From Verrucomicrobiota bacterium (lineage in GTDB: Bacteria; Verrucomicrobiota; Verrucomicrobiia; Opitutales; UBA2995), in NCBI GenBank assembly GCA_027622555.1, contig JAQBYJ010000003.1:61988-125987 (forward strand): a stretch of DNA of 64,000 nt. The letters are read 5' to 3'. The position numbers were made by a program, and so were the translations under genes. Shown piece by piece: positions 54,306-63,467 of the stretch. Positions within the stretch are counted from its first letter, which is position 1, and each line of letters begins with the position of its first letter. Under the pieces are notes generated by a model. The model saw only the letters and a program-made list of their open reading frames with translations. It had not been told where the DNA came from and did not search any database.

Positions 54306-54869
54306 TTATTTTTCGATTTTTCTTTTTGGAGAAGTATCCCGTGGAGATGCCAACCACGGTTTGGTGGTTTCTTCCAGGGACCATAAGCCTCGTTTTTCAG
54401 CTACTGCCGATTCATGCAATTCTCTATAATAGGGATTGTTCGGTGCGTCAGGTTCGTAATACCAGGCCCAGCCAGCTTTCATCAGCTCTTCGTTCAAACT
54501 CACTTGTTCGCTGTTGTAGACCTCTCCGATAATATCGCCTGCTTGATTCCGCCGAAACTCGAGTACGCGGACTGTATTGTCTCCCACCAATTCTTTAACG
54601 AGCGCCAATGCGTCGTTGCCGCCTGCCAATAGGGGATTGGGCGTATCCAGGGCGTTGAGACGAACGGTCATTGTCCCTTCAGGTAATTCAACCAAAAATG
54701 TATCGGCTTCCAGCCATTCCTTTATATGACCCATTTCACCGGCCGAGTTTACCCAGCGGCGAAGGAGGCTGGCTTCGCCTGACCGGACTTTGCGAAGGTG
54801 GAGAAAGAACATCACAGCAAAACAGCTAACCATAAAGGCCGTGCCGAAAATTATAAATCGTTCTTTCAT
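54306..54869 (-). CDS. Membrane-anchored SNase-like protein with altered active site
   Basis: The 187-residue protein has one N-terminal transmembrane helix (IIFGTAFMVSCFAVMFFLHL, about 6-25) and a staphylococcal-nuclease fold. Conserved features are ADTFLVELPEGTMTVRLNAL (Asp21 and Arg35 equivalents), DTPN (Asp40 present, Glu43 replaced by Asn), SLNEELMKAGWAWYY, and ESAVAEKRGLWS. The second active-site arginine (Arg87, in GRGLAY of the S. aureus enzyme) aligns with Asp in AGDIIGEVY. Loss of both the general base and an Arg argues for weak or no nuclease activity. It is convergent with nth. Confidence 0.78.
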   Translation of the reverse strand: MKERFIIFGTAFMVSCFAVMFFLHLRKVRSGEASLLRRWVNSAGEMGHIKEWLEADTFLVELPEGTMTVRLNALDTPNPLLAGGNDALALVKELVGDNTVRVLEFRRNQAGDIIGEVYNSEQVSLNEELMKAGWAWYYEPDAPNNPYYRELHESAVAEKRGLWSLEETTKPWLASPRDTSPKRKIEK

Positions 54870-54962
54870 GGGCTAGCGTGCACAACTGCAGGCTGGAATA
54901 CATTTCAAGTGTTGTGTTTTCAGTAAAGGAACTTTTTTAATAAGAATGTTCTCCAACAATGT

Positions 54963-55190
54963 ATGGGTACTCCTTTTATTCCTTCTCTTAAACAAGTTTC
55001 TGAGGCTTCTACCAAATTGCCAATTCCGGATTTGTGGCCTGATGATAGCTATATAATTCCAATTGCAAACAGCCACGTGACACAGGACTTGAAATTTAGG
55101 AAGTTGGCGTTCAAAAATTTAGAAAGTGAACTTTGCTACTATTGGGTTTACGAAGGCAAGATTACCGTCGAAACTCAAGTTGTTTCTTAA
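54963..55190 (+). CDS. Small hypothetical protein, 75 residues
   Basis: The frame opens MGTPFIPSLKQVSEASTKLP and ends EGKITVETQVVS. No domain or signal peptide is recognised. A Trp-Pro-Asp-Asp segment and the aromatic stretch CYYWVYEG suggest a small folded domain. It ends nine bases before the lipoprotein start in the same direction, so co-transcription would support it. There is no Shine-Dalgarno, as for most genes here. Confidence 0.4.
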   Translation: MGTPFIPSLKQVSEASTKLPIPDLWPDDSYIIPIANSHVTQDLKFRKLAFKNLESELCYYWVYEGKITVETQVVS

Positions 55191-55198
55191 CAAACCTA

Positions 55199-55663
55199 AT
55201 GACTCAGACGAAATTATCCAGCGTGGTTATTGCCGCGGCAGCTCTCTTTTACTCAGGCTGTTCAACGACCAAAACTGAAAATGCGGTTGTCGCACCACCT
55301 GCTCCTTCTGTTGTTTCGACTCCGGAACCGGAGGTGGTTCCTGAGCCGGAGATTGTCGAAGTTGTGGAGTTAATCCCAGAACCTGAGATCAAGGTGGAAG
55401 TGGCTTTGCCAGAAGTCCAGATGGTGATTCCAGCAGTGCCGAAACCTCTCACTATTCTTGGATTTATTAAATATATAGAACTTGAGGGAGGATTTTTCGG
55501 AATTATGACCGAAAGCGGAAGCAAGTATTTTCCCGATTACCTTGATCCGGATTTCAAGGTTGATGGTTTAAGTGTACGTGTTCAAGCAACCCCTCAAGAG
55601 CAGATTTTGGGTATCCAGATGTGGGGAACTCCTATTGAGATTATTAAGATAGAATCAAATTAA
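55199..55663 (+). CDS. Putative lipoprotein with Pro/Glu/Val-rich linker
   Basis: The start at MTQTKLSSVVIAAAALFYSG places a lipobox (LFYSGC, cysteine about 21), so the mature protein would be lipidated by Lgt. The next 60 or so residues are a low-complexity linker built on PEPE and VEV repeats, typical of a stretch spanning periplasm or peptidoglycan. A C-terminal domain of about 75 residues (ILGFIKYIELEGGFFGIMTE onwards) has no recognised family. An upstream ATG at 55133 is rejected because it would spoil the signal peptide. The total is 154 residues. Confidence 0.72.
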   Translation: MTQTKLSSVVIAAAALFYSGCSTTKTENAVVAPPAPSVVSTPEPEVVPEPEIVEVVELIPEPEIKVEVALPEVQMVIPAVPKPLTILGFIKYIELEGGFFGIMTESGSKYFPDYLDPDFKVDGLSVRVQATPQEQILGIQMWGTPIEIIKIESN

Positions 55664-55884
55664 TTGCGACAAAAGGTCACATGGATTTGTAGGGCTTCCT
55701 TCTATTTAGACATGGGACATAACGGCGCTTCCATGGACGTTTTCAAATTTTTTGTCTCATGGTTCTCTATTTAATAAATGGATCCAATAATCCTTAAGTT
55801 ATTGAATAGTAATGAAAGCTATTATTCTGAGTTAACTTAATAGGGTGATGATTGCGGGGTACGATTCGTGCATTTTACCAAAGT

Positions 55885-58488
55885 ATGAATACTCAAAAAT
55901 TTACCGAAATGTCCTCCCGTGCGGTTCAGGATGCTCAACAATTCGCTTTATCTTTGGGCAATCCGGAGATTGAGACGCTCCATTTATTGAAGGCCCTTGT
56001 TGAGCAAGAGCATGGCGTCGTACCAGAGCTCTTGAAACAGTTGTCGTTATCTCCCAACGCTCTGTCACTGGCTCTTGATAGAGAGCTTGGAAATCAGCCT
56101 AAGGTCTCAGGAAGTGTGGATGTTTCTCGCATCTACGTCACTCAAGCGTTGAATCAGGCTTTCGCCGAAGCTGAAAAAGAAGCCAATCGTCTCAAGGACG
56201 AATTTATTAGCGTTGAGCACTTACTGCTGGGATTAATAGAGATTGGCAAACCCGCGCCACTTGCGCGCTTGTTTTCTAGTTTCAATATTGAAAAGAAAGG
56301 CGTGCTTAAGGCACTCAAAGAGCTACGCGGGAGTCAAAGAGTGACAAATCAAAATCCCGAAAATACCTACAACGTATTAGAAAAATACGGAGTTGATTTG
56401 GTTGAACTGGCACGGACAAACAAGATCGATCCTGTGATTGGCAGGGATGATGAGATTCGGCGTGTAATTCGGATTCTATCTCGAAAAACCAAAAATAATC
56501 CTGTGTTAATCGGTGAACCGGGTGTTGGAAAAACAGCTATCATCGAAGGCCTTGCTCAGAGAATTGTGCGAGGCGATGTACCTGAGGGGATCAAGGATCG
56601 GAAAGTTTTTTCTCTGGATCTGGGATCTCTGGTTGCTGGAGCCAAGTACCGTGGAGAGTTCGAAGAGCGGCTCAAAGCTGTGTTGAAAGAAGTTAAGGAC
56701 AGCGAAGGACAAATCATTCTGTTCATCGATGAATTGCACATGGTTGTAGGTGCTGGAAAAGTCGAAGGTGCTATGGATGCCGGGAACCTTCTAAAGCCGA
56801 TGTTGGCTCGGGGCGAATTGCATTGTATTGGAGCCACGACCTTGGATGAATACCGAAAACACATCGAAAAAGATGCAGCCCTGGAAAGGCGTTTTCAAAC
56901 TATCCAAGTGGATCAACCCAGCATTGAAGAATCAATTTCGATTCTTCGTGGACTGAAGGAACGCTTCGAAGTGCACCATGGTGTTCGTATCCAGGATAAT
57001 GCCTTGGTCAATGCCGTGGTTCTTTCGCATCGTTACATTTCGGATCGATTCCTACCGGACAAGGCCATCGACTTGATGGATGAAGCTTGTGCGACAATTC
57101 GTACTGAAATGGATAGCATGCCAGCAGAATTGGACTCTCTCCAACGCAAGGTCATGCAATTGGAAATTGAAGATGCAGCTCTTAGGCAGGAAAAAGACGA
57201 TGCGAGTAAGCGGCGACTTTCTGATCTCAAAAAAGAGTTGGTTGATCTAAAAGAAACATACGAAACTCTTCGACGTCAATGGCAGCAAGAGAAGGATCAG
57301 TTTTCTCACGTTCAGAAATTGCGTGAAAAGCTTGAATCAGCCAAACAAGAGATGGTGATCGCTGAGCGGTCCTACGATCTCAACAAAGTTGCGGTTCTTA
57401 AACATGGCGAAATTCCCAAAATGGAAGAGGCATTAGCTGAGCTTGAGAAGACTGCTTCTGAGAATTCCAAACTGATAAAAGAAGAAGTCTCTTCGGAGGA
57501 AATCGCAGATATCGTTTCACGATGGTCGGGAGTTCCGGTAACTCGTTTGCTTGAAGGTGAAAAGCAAAAGTTGCTTCACCTGGACGAGTCACTTCATGAA
57601 CGCGTTATCGGGCAAGATGAAGCTGTAACAGCTGTAACTGAATCTATTTTGCGCGCTCGTTCTGGGATCAAGGATCCTGGTAAGCCGATTGGTTCGTTTC
57701 TCTTTCTGGGTCCTACAGGTGTTGGTAAGACGGAATTGGCTAAGACCTTAGCTGAAACTTTGTTCGATAGCGAAGATAACATCGTTCGTCTTGATATGTC
57801 CGAATATATGGAGAAGCACTCTGTATCGCGCATGATTGGAGCGCCTCCCGGCTATGTAGGTTTCGAGGATGGAGGGCAGCTTACCGAGGCCGTTCGTCGG
57901 AAACCGTATTCCGTGGTTCTTTTCGATGAGATTGAGAAAGCCCACTCCGATGTATTCAACGTGTTGCTGCAGATCTTGGATGATGGAAGAATCACCGACT
58001 CCCATGGAAGAACCGTAGACTTCAAGAATACCGTTATTATCATGACGTCTAATTTTGGGAGCCAACGCTTGATGGAATCCGTGGATAATGGTGTTATTTC
58101 AGATTCGGTGAAAGAATCCATCTTTGCTGATATTCGTAGTCTTTTCAGGCCGGAATTTCTAAACAGAATTGACGATACTCTGATTTTCAAGCCGCTCCAG
58201 CTGGAAGAAATTGAGAAGATTGTTCATCTGTTATTGAAGGAACTTTCAGGACGATTGAAGGATCGCAGTATCGAACTGAAGGTCGCAGATCCCGTAGTGA
58301 CCTGGATCGCTGAAAAAGGATTTGATCCCGTATACGGAGCTCGTCCACTAAAGCGTTTCCTGCAGAAGCATCTTGAAACCGCGCTTGCTCGGCAGCTCAT
58401 CTCCGGAGAGATTTCTACCGGCAGCGTTGTTGAGGTGGAGGTGGGCGAATCAGGTTTAGTTATTAAATCAGCTAAACTCGTAGCCTGA
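55885..58488 (+). CDS. clpB: ATP-dependent disaggregase ClpB
   Basis: The 867-residue Hsp100 chaperone solubilises aggregates with DnaK. The start at [20 protein letters not shown] fits the Clp N-domain; the ORF extended to 55852 adds eleven odd residues. Walker A1 [13 protein letters not shown] lies near 210 and A2 [13 protein letters not shown] near 608. Between them sits the coiled-coil M domain (about 400-510) that distinguishes ClpB from ClpA and ClpC. Sensor and arginine-finger regions ([28 protein letters not shown]) are intact. The stop abuts that of the convergent permease. A 220-base upstream gap presumably holds a stress-inducible promoter; I found no CIRCE element. Confidence 0.95.
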   Translation: MNTQKFTEMSSRAVQDAQQFALSLGNPEIETLHLLKALVEQEHGVVPELLKQLSLSPNALSLALDRELGNQPKVSGSVDVSRIYVTQALNQAFAEAEKEANRLKDEFISVEHLLLGLIEIGKPAPLARLFSSFNIEKKGVLKALKELRGSQRVTNQNPENTYNVLEKYGVDLVELARTNKIDPVIGRDDEIRRVIRILSRKTKNNPVLIGEPGVGKTAIIEGLAQRIVRGDVPEGIKDRKVFSLDLGSLVAGAKYRGEFEERLKAVLKEVKDSEGQIILFIDELHMVVGAGKVEGAMDAGNLLKPMLARGELHCIGATTLDEYRKHIEKDAALERRFQTIQVDQPSIEESISILRGLKERFEVHHGVRIQDNALVNAVVLSHRYISDRFLPDKAIDLMDEACATIRTEMDSMPAELDSLQRKVMQLEIEDAALRQEKDDASKRRLSDLKKELVDLKETYETLRRQWQQEKDQFSHVQKLREKLESAKQEMVIAERSYDLNKVAVLKHGEIPKMEEALAELEKTASENSKLIKEEVSSEEIADIVSRWSGVPVTRLLEGEKQKLLHLDESLHERVIGQDEAVTAVTESILRARSGIKDPGKPIGSFLFLGPTGVGKTELAKTLAETLFDSEDNIVRLDMSEYMEKHSVSRMIGAPPGYVGFEDGGQLTEAVRRKPYSVVLFDEIEKAHSDVFNVLLQILDDGRITDSHGRTVDFKNTVIIMTSNFGSQRLMESVDNGVISDSVKESIFADIRSLFRPEFLNRIDDTLIFKPLQLEEIEKIVHLLLKELSGRLKDRSIELKVADPVVTWIAEKGFDPVYGARPLKRFLQKHLETALARQLISGEISTGSVVEVEVGESGLVIKSAKLVA

Positions 58489-60183
58489 TTAAACCCTGAA
58501 AATAGCTCCTAGTTTTTTCCCTAGAATCATGCTCGCGCCCATGATGCAGATAGCCAGGAAGATCATCGCCCAGACACCAAGAGCGGCGGCGACAAAGCGT
58601 CCGTCGCCGAGGAGTTGGAAGAGTTCGTATATAGCTTTGGTAATAGGATAGAATGCCTGTTTCTGGGCGAGAATAAGGGAGTCCGAAACTTCGAGCATAG
58701 CAAATGAAAAGCAAAGGAGAGCTCCTGCCAACAGGTTTGCCATAATTAAAGGCAGAGTAATCTTAACAATAGTTTTTGTTGGATGGCATCCGAGATTCTG
58801 TGCAGCTTCCTCATAGGCTTCACTTGATTGTTCAAAGCCTGCAACTGCACTTCTGACGATGTAGGGGAGCCTTCGAATTGCGTAGGCTATGATGAGAAGG
58901 AGGGTCGGATTTTCGATTGGATTTAAGAATTCAAAGAGTTTCCCTTCCTGGCTCATTGCGAGATATCCGAATGCCAGCACCAATCCAGGTACTGCAAGTG
59001 GCAGCATGGCCAATGCATCCAGGAGTCCCTTGCCTGGAATTTTGCTTCTCACCAAAACATAGGCGATGCAGATGCCTAAAATTAAATCAAGTACGGTGGC
59101 AACGGATGCATACTTCAGACTATTTGCTATCGAGGAAACGGTTAAAGAATGTCCCAGTGCTAGATCATAGTTGGCAAGCGTCCAATCTGAAGGAAGAATA
59201 GAGGCATACCAATCGGGAGCAAAAGAAAGAATGACTATGCCGAAATGGGGTAGGGTGGCTAAGCCAATTATGGTTAGAAAGCCTAACCAGCACAACAGAG
59301 TATTTTTGGGTCCCAGGACCCTACTACTGGAGGCATGGGTCGCCTTAGCCATCATCGCATAGCTACTTCTGCCAAAAACGCCTTTTCCGACCGCGTAAAT
59401 GAGCATTGATCCCAGTAGCATGGCCGCAACAAGGGCGTATGGAAATGGGCTCCCGCCGATATCTTTAATTCCATAAAAAATTTGTACCGAGGTGATGCGT
59501 GAATAATCAAAGATTAAAGGTACACCTAGCTCCGTGAATGCCCAAATGAAGACGATAGTTCCCCCTGCGAATAGACCTGGGCGTATTAACGGGAGGGTAA
59601 TCTTTCTGAATTTATTAAACCCTGTAGAACCTAAGTTCTTTGCTGCCTCCTCCATATTTGGATCTATATTTGCAAGGGCTGCGACTGCGTTTAAATAGAT
59701 GATCGGATACAGGTGGAGCGTATTTAAAATGACTATACCCCAAAATGGATTAAATCCGATCCAATCAATAGTGCTGCCTTCAGGTAGTATACCTATCGAT
59801 TGAAGAAAGGCATTAACCGCCCCATATTGCCCAAATATCTGTTTTACTCCGATGGCTCCGACAAAAGGTGGAAGAATAATGGGAATAAGCAGGAGGCTTT
59901 GTAAGAAGCTTTTCCCCTTAAATTGACATCTATCTGATACAACGGCCAGAGGCACTGAAATCAGGAAGCACAAAAAAGTTGTTAGGAAGGCTATGACAAA
60001 CGCATTTTTTAGACCTTCCAGATAAATGCGGTTCGCAAATACCTCGATAAAGTAAACGAGTGTAAAGCTCCCATCCGCGGTCAGGAATCCACCCTTCAAA
60101 ATTTGTAGTATTGGCCAGAGAAAGAAACAGCAGAAGAAGAGTAGCGTTAAGCCGAAAACTGCGTATGCAGAACTTTTAGACAT
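58489..60183 (-). CDS. Two-domain ABC transporter permease, iron(III)/thiamine type
   Basis: The 564-residue inner-membrane protein has about twelve transmembrane helices in two tandem binding-protein-dependent permease domains. Each bears an EAA loop: EEAAKNLGSTGFNKFRKITL near 180 and EEAAQNLGCHPTKTIVKITL near 470. The fused arrangement occurs in FbpB/AfuB-type ferric iron and ThiP permeases. The cognate ATPase and binding protein are not next to it, so the substrate stays open; iron is the best guess. Confidence 0.85.
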   Translation of the reverse strand: MSKSSAYAVFGLTLLFFCCFFLWPILQILKGGFLTADGSFTLVYFIEVFANRIYLEGLKNAFVIAFLTTFLCFLISVPLAVVSDRCQFKGKSFLQSLLLIPIILPPFVGAIGVKQIFGQYGAVNAFLQSIGILPEGSTIDWIGFNPFWGIVILNTLHLYPIIYLNAVAALANIDPNMEEAAKNLGSTGFNKFRKITLPLIRPGLFAGGTIVFIWAFTELGVPLIFDYSRITSVQIFYGIKDIGGSPFPYALVAAMLLGSMLIYAVGKGVFGRSSYAMMAKATHASSSRVLGPKNTLLCWLGFLTIIGLATLPHFGIVILSFAPDWYASILPSDWTLANYDLALGHSLTVSSIANSLKYASVATVLDLILGICIAYVLVRSKIPGKGLLDALAMLPLAVPGLVLAFGYLAMSQEGKLFEFLNPIENPTLLLIIAYAIRRLPYIVRSAVAGFEQSSEAYEEAAQNLGCHPTKTIVKITLPLIMANLLAGALLCFSFAMLEVSDSLILAQKQAFYPITKAIYELFQLLGDGRFVAAALGVWAMIFLAICIMGASMILGKKLGAIFRV

Positions 60184-60299
60184 CGAAGAAAATACCTGAC
60201 AAATGAAAGGGCAGGGTCAAAACGTAATTTTGAGGTTTTGTATTAACCTGCGACTTAGGTATCGAAAATTGCGAATTATTGCTAACCTGCCTCGTGAAC

Positions 60300-60662
60300 T
60301 TATCCTAGAAGTTTTTGGATTCTGGAGTTCAATGATTCAACTTCGAAAGGCTTGGCTAAAAACACGGTGTTTGTTTTCAGGTGATCTTCCAAAATAACCA
60401 TGTCTTCCGTGTATCCAGAAATAATCAGAATTTTTATTTTTGGACACATGTTGTAGACCTCGGATGCCAATTCCAATCCGCCAATTCCCGGAAGAACTAA
60501 ATCAGTCACCAAAACATCAAACGTTTGACCCTCTGCTTTAGCAATCTCCAGACCTTCCTCACCGCTTGCTGCTTCTACCACCTCGTACTTGAGGTTCTTT
60601 AGCATCGTTGAGTAAAGTTCTCTGCTGGCTGATAGGTCTTCGACTAAAAGTATCTTAGGCAT
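60300..60662 (-). CDS. Single-domain response regulator (receiver only)
   Basis: The 120-residue CheY-like protein has the acid pocket (Glu8, Asp9), phosphoacceptor Asp54 in VLVTDLVLPGIGG, the switch region IISGYTEDM and Lys104 in FLAKPFEVES. No output domain follows, so it works in a phosphorelay or binds another protein. No kinase gene is adjacent; the nearest is at 62454-63467. Confidence 0.9.
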   Translation of the reverse strand: MPKILLVEDLSASRELYSTMLKNLKYEVVEAASGEEGLEIAKAEGQTFDVLVTDLVLPGIGGLELASEVYNMCPKIKILIISGYTEDMVILEDHLKTNTVFLAKPFEVESLNSRIQKLLG

Positions 60663-60814
60663 GAATAGATTTAAAGAGGAAACCTAATAGTGACTAGGCA
60701 TAGATTGAGGTGTAAATACCTAAATGGGCATAATTTACAGAAAAATAATGCTCGGTAATACTTAGCTAATCAGTGTTGGAATTCTAGCGCACCTTTATAT
60801 ACGCATAGAGTCCT

Positions 60815-61483
60815 TCAAAGGATAGCCGCTTCGCCGCTCGTTGTTCGGATTGCAAATCGAATCAGTTCAATCGAGTTTTTGAGATTGAGTTTCTTTTTAA
60901 TCCGATACCGATGAGCTTCTACAGTTTTTATACTGAGATTCAGTTTTTTGGCAATTTCTCGGTTATTGAGTCCTTGGCCAATACATTTGAATACGAGAAT
61001 TTCTTTATTACTTAGAATGCTTTCGGCAGCATTAAGCCAAGGTGAAGGCCCATGTCCCATCTGCTTTAGCATTTGGCGGCGAATGGACTCACTAAGAAAT
61101 ATTTCTCCATCCAGGATTCTTCGAATACCGCTGATTATTACCTCACAGGGCTCAGATTTGGTTATGAAACCACTTGCTCCAGCTCTCAGGCATTGTTCTG
61201 CATAATAGAGTTCCTCGTGCATGGATAAACAAAGAACCGGGACCTTAAACTCTGAGTTCTTAAGCCTTTTAATCAGAGAAATTCCTTCTTGGTATTGAAG
61301 GGATATATCGACCACGATCAAATCGATATCCAATTTCGAAAGGAGATCCATTGCCTGATCCTTGGTATTTACCACCCCACTGACCATGAACCCTTCTTCT
61401 TTTTCAATTATCAGTTGTAGGCCATACACCAGAATCGGGTGATCTTCTACGATTAGAATTTTATTTAGACCTTCGTTATTCAC
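60815..61483 (-). CDS. LuxR/NarL-family response regulator
   Basis: The 222-residue DNA-binding regulator has a receiver with phosphoacceptor Asp59 (LIVVDISLQYQEGI) and Lys109 (GFITKSEP). A GerE-type helix-turn-helix follows near 155-215 (IGQGLNNREIAKKLNLSIKT and VEAHRYRIKKKLNLKN). It has no adjacent kinase and could share the HisKA_3 kinase upstream. It resembles the regulator at 61771-62457 closely in layout. Confidence 0.92.
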   Translation of the reverse strand: MNNEGLNKILIVEDHPILVYGLQLIIEKEEGFMVSGVVNTKDQAMDLLSKLDIDLIVVDISLQYQEGISLIKRLKNSEFKVPVLCLSMHEELYYAEQCLRAGASGFITKSEPCEVIISGIRRILDGEIFLSESIRRQMLKQMGHGPSPWLNAAESILSNKEILVFKCIGQGLNNREIAKKLNLSIKTVEAHRYRIKKKLNLKNSIELIRFAIRTTSGEAAIL

Positions 61484-61770
61484 ATTTCACACACACACAA
61501 GCAGGGAGCAAATTGAGTTAAATCTTTGCTCAGTTTTATTGTACCGACGGACTCAGATATGAGTTTGATAACTATTAACTCGATCTACATACTAACCGAT
61601 TGAGTGTTGTCCTTACAATCAGGCCAGTCCCTGTTCAGGTTTTGCAGGAAAGTCCCCAAGATCCCTAGGGGTAACCCCTTAACGGTCCACTTTCAAAGTT
61701 TTGCTTGAGCTAGGGAGTATTATTTAAATTAGTTTTCGGCTAATTCTAACCAGAGAAATGCAACGTTCCT
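61484..61770. other. Intergenic region upstream of the response regulator, with palindrome
   Basis: These 287 bases carry no gene I can support. A symmetric element lies at 61663-61680: CCCTAGGGG followed by TAACCCCTT, which also forms a GGGG-TAA-CCCC hairpin. It could be an operator for a NarL-type regulator, since such proteins often bind symmetric G/C-rich boxes, but that is speculation. A short CA repeat lies near 61489-61500. Confidence 0.4.
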
Positions 61771-62457
61771 TTAATGCATTTTGCTGTTTTCGTGCTCCAC
61801 CCATTGGACAGAAAACTGCACAAGCTCAGTCGCATTCTTGAGGTTTAATTTCTCCTTAATGTGAGCGCGATGGGACTCTACGGTTTTCACAGAGACATTC
61901 AGGGCTCCTGCGATCTCCCTTGTCGACAATCCGTTTCCTATAGATTGCACCACCTCAAGCTCGCGATCGCTCAGGCGCTCTACAGGAGACTGGTTTGTTG
62001 AAGCTGATCCGCTTACAATTTGATGGAGTAACTGGTCGGAAACTCTTTGGCTTACGTAGATGTCTCCCTCCATGATCCTGCGAATGGCTGCTTTAATCTT
62101 TTCGGCATCCTCTTGCTTCATGACATAAGCACGCGCTCCGGCCCGTAAAGCTCGTTGAGCATACACAACTTCGTCGTGCATCGAGAAGACCAAGACTTTT
62201 AAGTGGGGATAAAGGGCCTTGATATTTTTAATCAATTCCAATCCGTTATTTCCCCTTAGGGAAATGTCGGCAATTACCAAATCGGGACCGGTTGCAGGAA
62301 TTCCTTTCAATGCTGACGAGACATCTTCGGCTTCTCCGCAGATTTGCATATCTTCTTCCTGCCCCAATAATTGGGATAAGCCTTTCCTGATCAATGGATG
62401 GTCATCCACCAAGAAGATATTTATCATTCGTCCTTTAGGTTTTGAAGGCGCGCTCAT
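61771..62457 (-). CDS. LuxR/NarL-family response regulator
   Basis: The 228-residue regulator has a receiver with the acid pair in NIFLVDDHPLIRKG, phosphoacceptor Asp64 (LVIADISLRGNNG) and Lys (AYVMKQEDAEKI). The C-terminal GerE helix-turn-helix includes IGNGLSTREIAGALNVSVKT and VESHRAHIKEKLNLKN. Its ATG overlaps the stop of the histidine kinase by four bases, fixing the start and marking it as the cognate regulator. A second Met at residue 11 is less likely. Confidence 0.94.
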   Translation of the reverse strand: MSAPSKPKGRMINIFLVDDHPLIRKGLSQLLGQEEDMQICGEAEDVSSALKGIPATGPDLVIADISLRGNNGLELIKNIKALYPHLKVLVFSMHDEVVYAQRALRAGARAYVMKQEDAEKIKAAIRRIMEGDIYVSQRVSDQLLHQIVSGSASTNQSPVERLSDRELEVVQSIGNGLSTREIAGALNVSVKTVESHRAHIKEKLNLKNATELVQFSVQWVEHENSKMH

Positions 62458-63467
62458 AGTTCGATAGTGTTGGGGTCAAATTTGCAAATAACGGATACCC
62501 CTTTGTCCTTGTTGTTCCCAATATGTATTGAAGCATTAATCATTCCGGCCCTACTTCTAAGATTGTGTAAGCCCATCCCGTCTGAGTTTTGAGGGTCAGA
62601 TTCGAAACCTGAACCATTGTCCTGAATAGTCAAAATACCAAAGTTTTCTTCCTTTTGTAAAGTAATACTTATGGTATCGGCACCGCCATGACGAACGGCG
62701 TTATTAATGGACTCTTGGGTAATCCGAAATAGATGCGTAGCAATTTCCTGATTTTGGATTGTTAAATTAGACGCCATTTGGAACTGACAATTAATAGAAT
62801 ATAGAGTTTGGGTCTGCTGGATAAGCTCAACCAAACATTCCTGGAAAGTCTTTCTAGCCAAACTGACAGGATTTAAGCCATGAGAAAGGCATCTTGTTTT
62901 TTCTATACTGATTTGCAGTTGCTTCTTTATTTCCGTAGTAGCTTCAATGAGAGTTTCAGGATCTTTCCCTGTTTTGATTTGATAGACCAGATTGTTGGTA
63001 AAGAAAAGCATACCTGCCATCTGTTGGCATAGATCGTCGTGCAACTCCCGACCCAGTTTTCGCTTTTCTCTTTCTGAAATATTGAGCGTTCTTTTTTCGG
63101 ATTCTTTTTGGCTGCTAATGTTGTAAAGAAGACCTTCAAAATCCGGCGAACCGGGTTCTCGTCTTATCCCAATTTCTCGTAACCAAACATAGCAGCCTTC
63201 TGTTTTCGCCCATCTGTATTCGACTGAATAGACTTCATTCCCGTCGTTGTTGCCAATTGTTTCTAATACATTCACTTTGTCTGAGGCGTGAATATGTTTA
63301 AACCAATCCTTCTTTGTAGAAGTTGTTTCCACCTTGTTTCCCAGGACTTCCTTTGCCCATGCTGAGAGTTTCGTTACCGATTTACGGTTTTCAGTGGCTT
63401 GCCAATACACCGTCTCTCCCTTCTGAAGAAGAGAATCTAATTCCGAGGAGATTTCCTGGATTGGCAT
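62454..63467 (-). CDS. HisKA_3-type sensor histidine kinase
   Basis: The 337-residue kinase lacks membrane helices, so it senses a cytoplasmic signal. An N-terminal PAS-like domain (about 20-115, with SVEYRWAKTEGCYVWLREIG) is followed by the HisKA_3 dimerisation helix. The H-box is SEREKRKLGRELHDDLCQQM, phosphoacceptor about His142. The HATPase domain has TQESINNAVRHGGADT (N-box), DNGSGFESDP and GMGLHNLRSRAG. This type pairs with LuxR-family regulators, and the next gene overlaps it by four bases. The signal and targets are unknown. Confidence 0.92.
   Translation of the reverse strand: MPIQEISSELDSLLQKGETVYWQATENRKSVTKLSAWAKEVLGNKVETTSTKKDWFKHIHASDKVNVLETIGNNDGNEVYSVEYRWAKTEGCYVWLREIGIRREPGSPDFEGLLYNISSQKESEKRTLNISEREKRKLGRELHDDLCQQMAGMLFFTNNLVYQIKTGKDPETLIEATTEIKKQLQISIEKTRCLSHGLNPVSLARKTFQECLVELIQQTQTLYSINCQFQMASNLTIQNQEIATHLFRITQESINNAVRHGGADTISITLQKEENFGILTIQDNGSGFESDPQNSDGMGLHNLRSRAGMINASIHIGNNKDKGVSVICKFDPNTIEL

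Noticed and set aside
55664..55884. CIRCE or other heat-shock operator upstream of clpB
   Set aside because: No TTAGCACTC-type inverted repeat. An imperfect A/T-rich inverted repeat near 55802-55830 is too weak to call.
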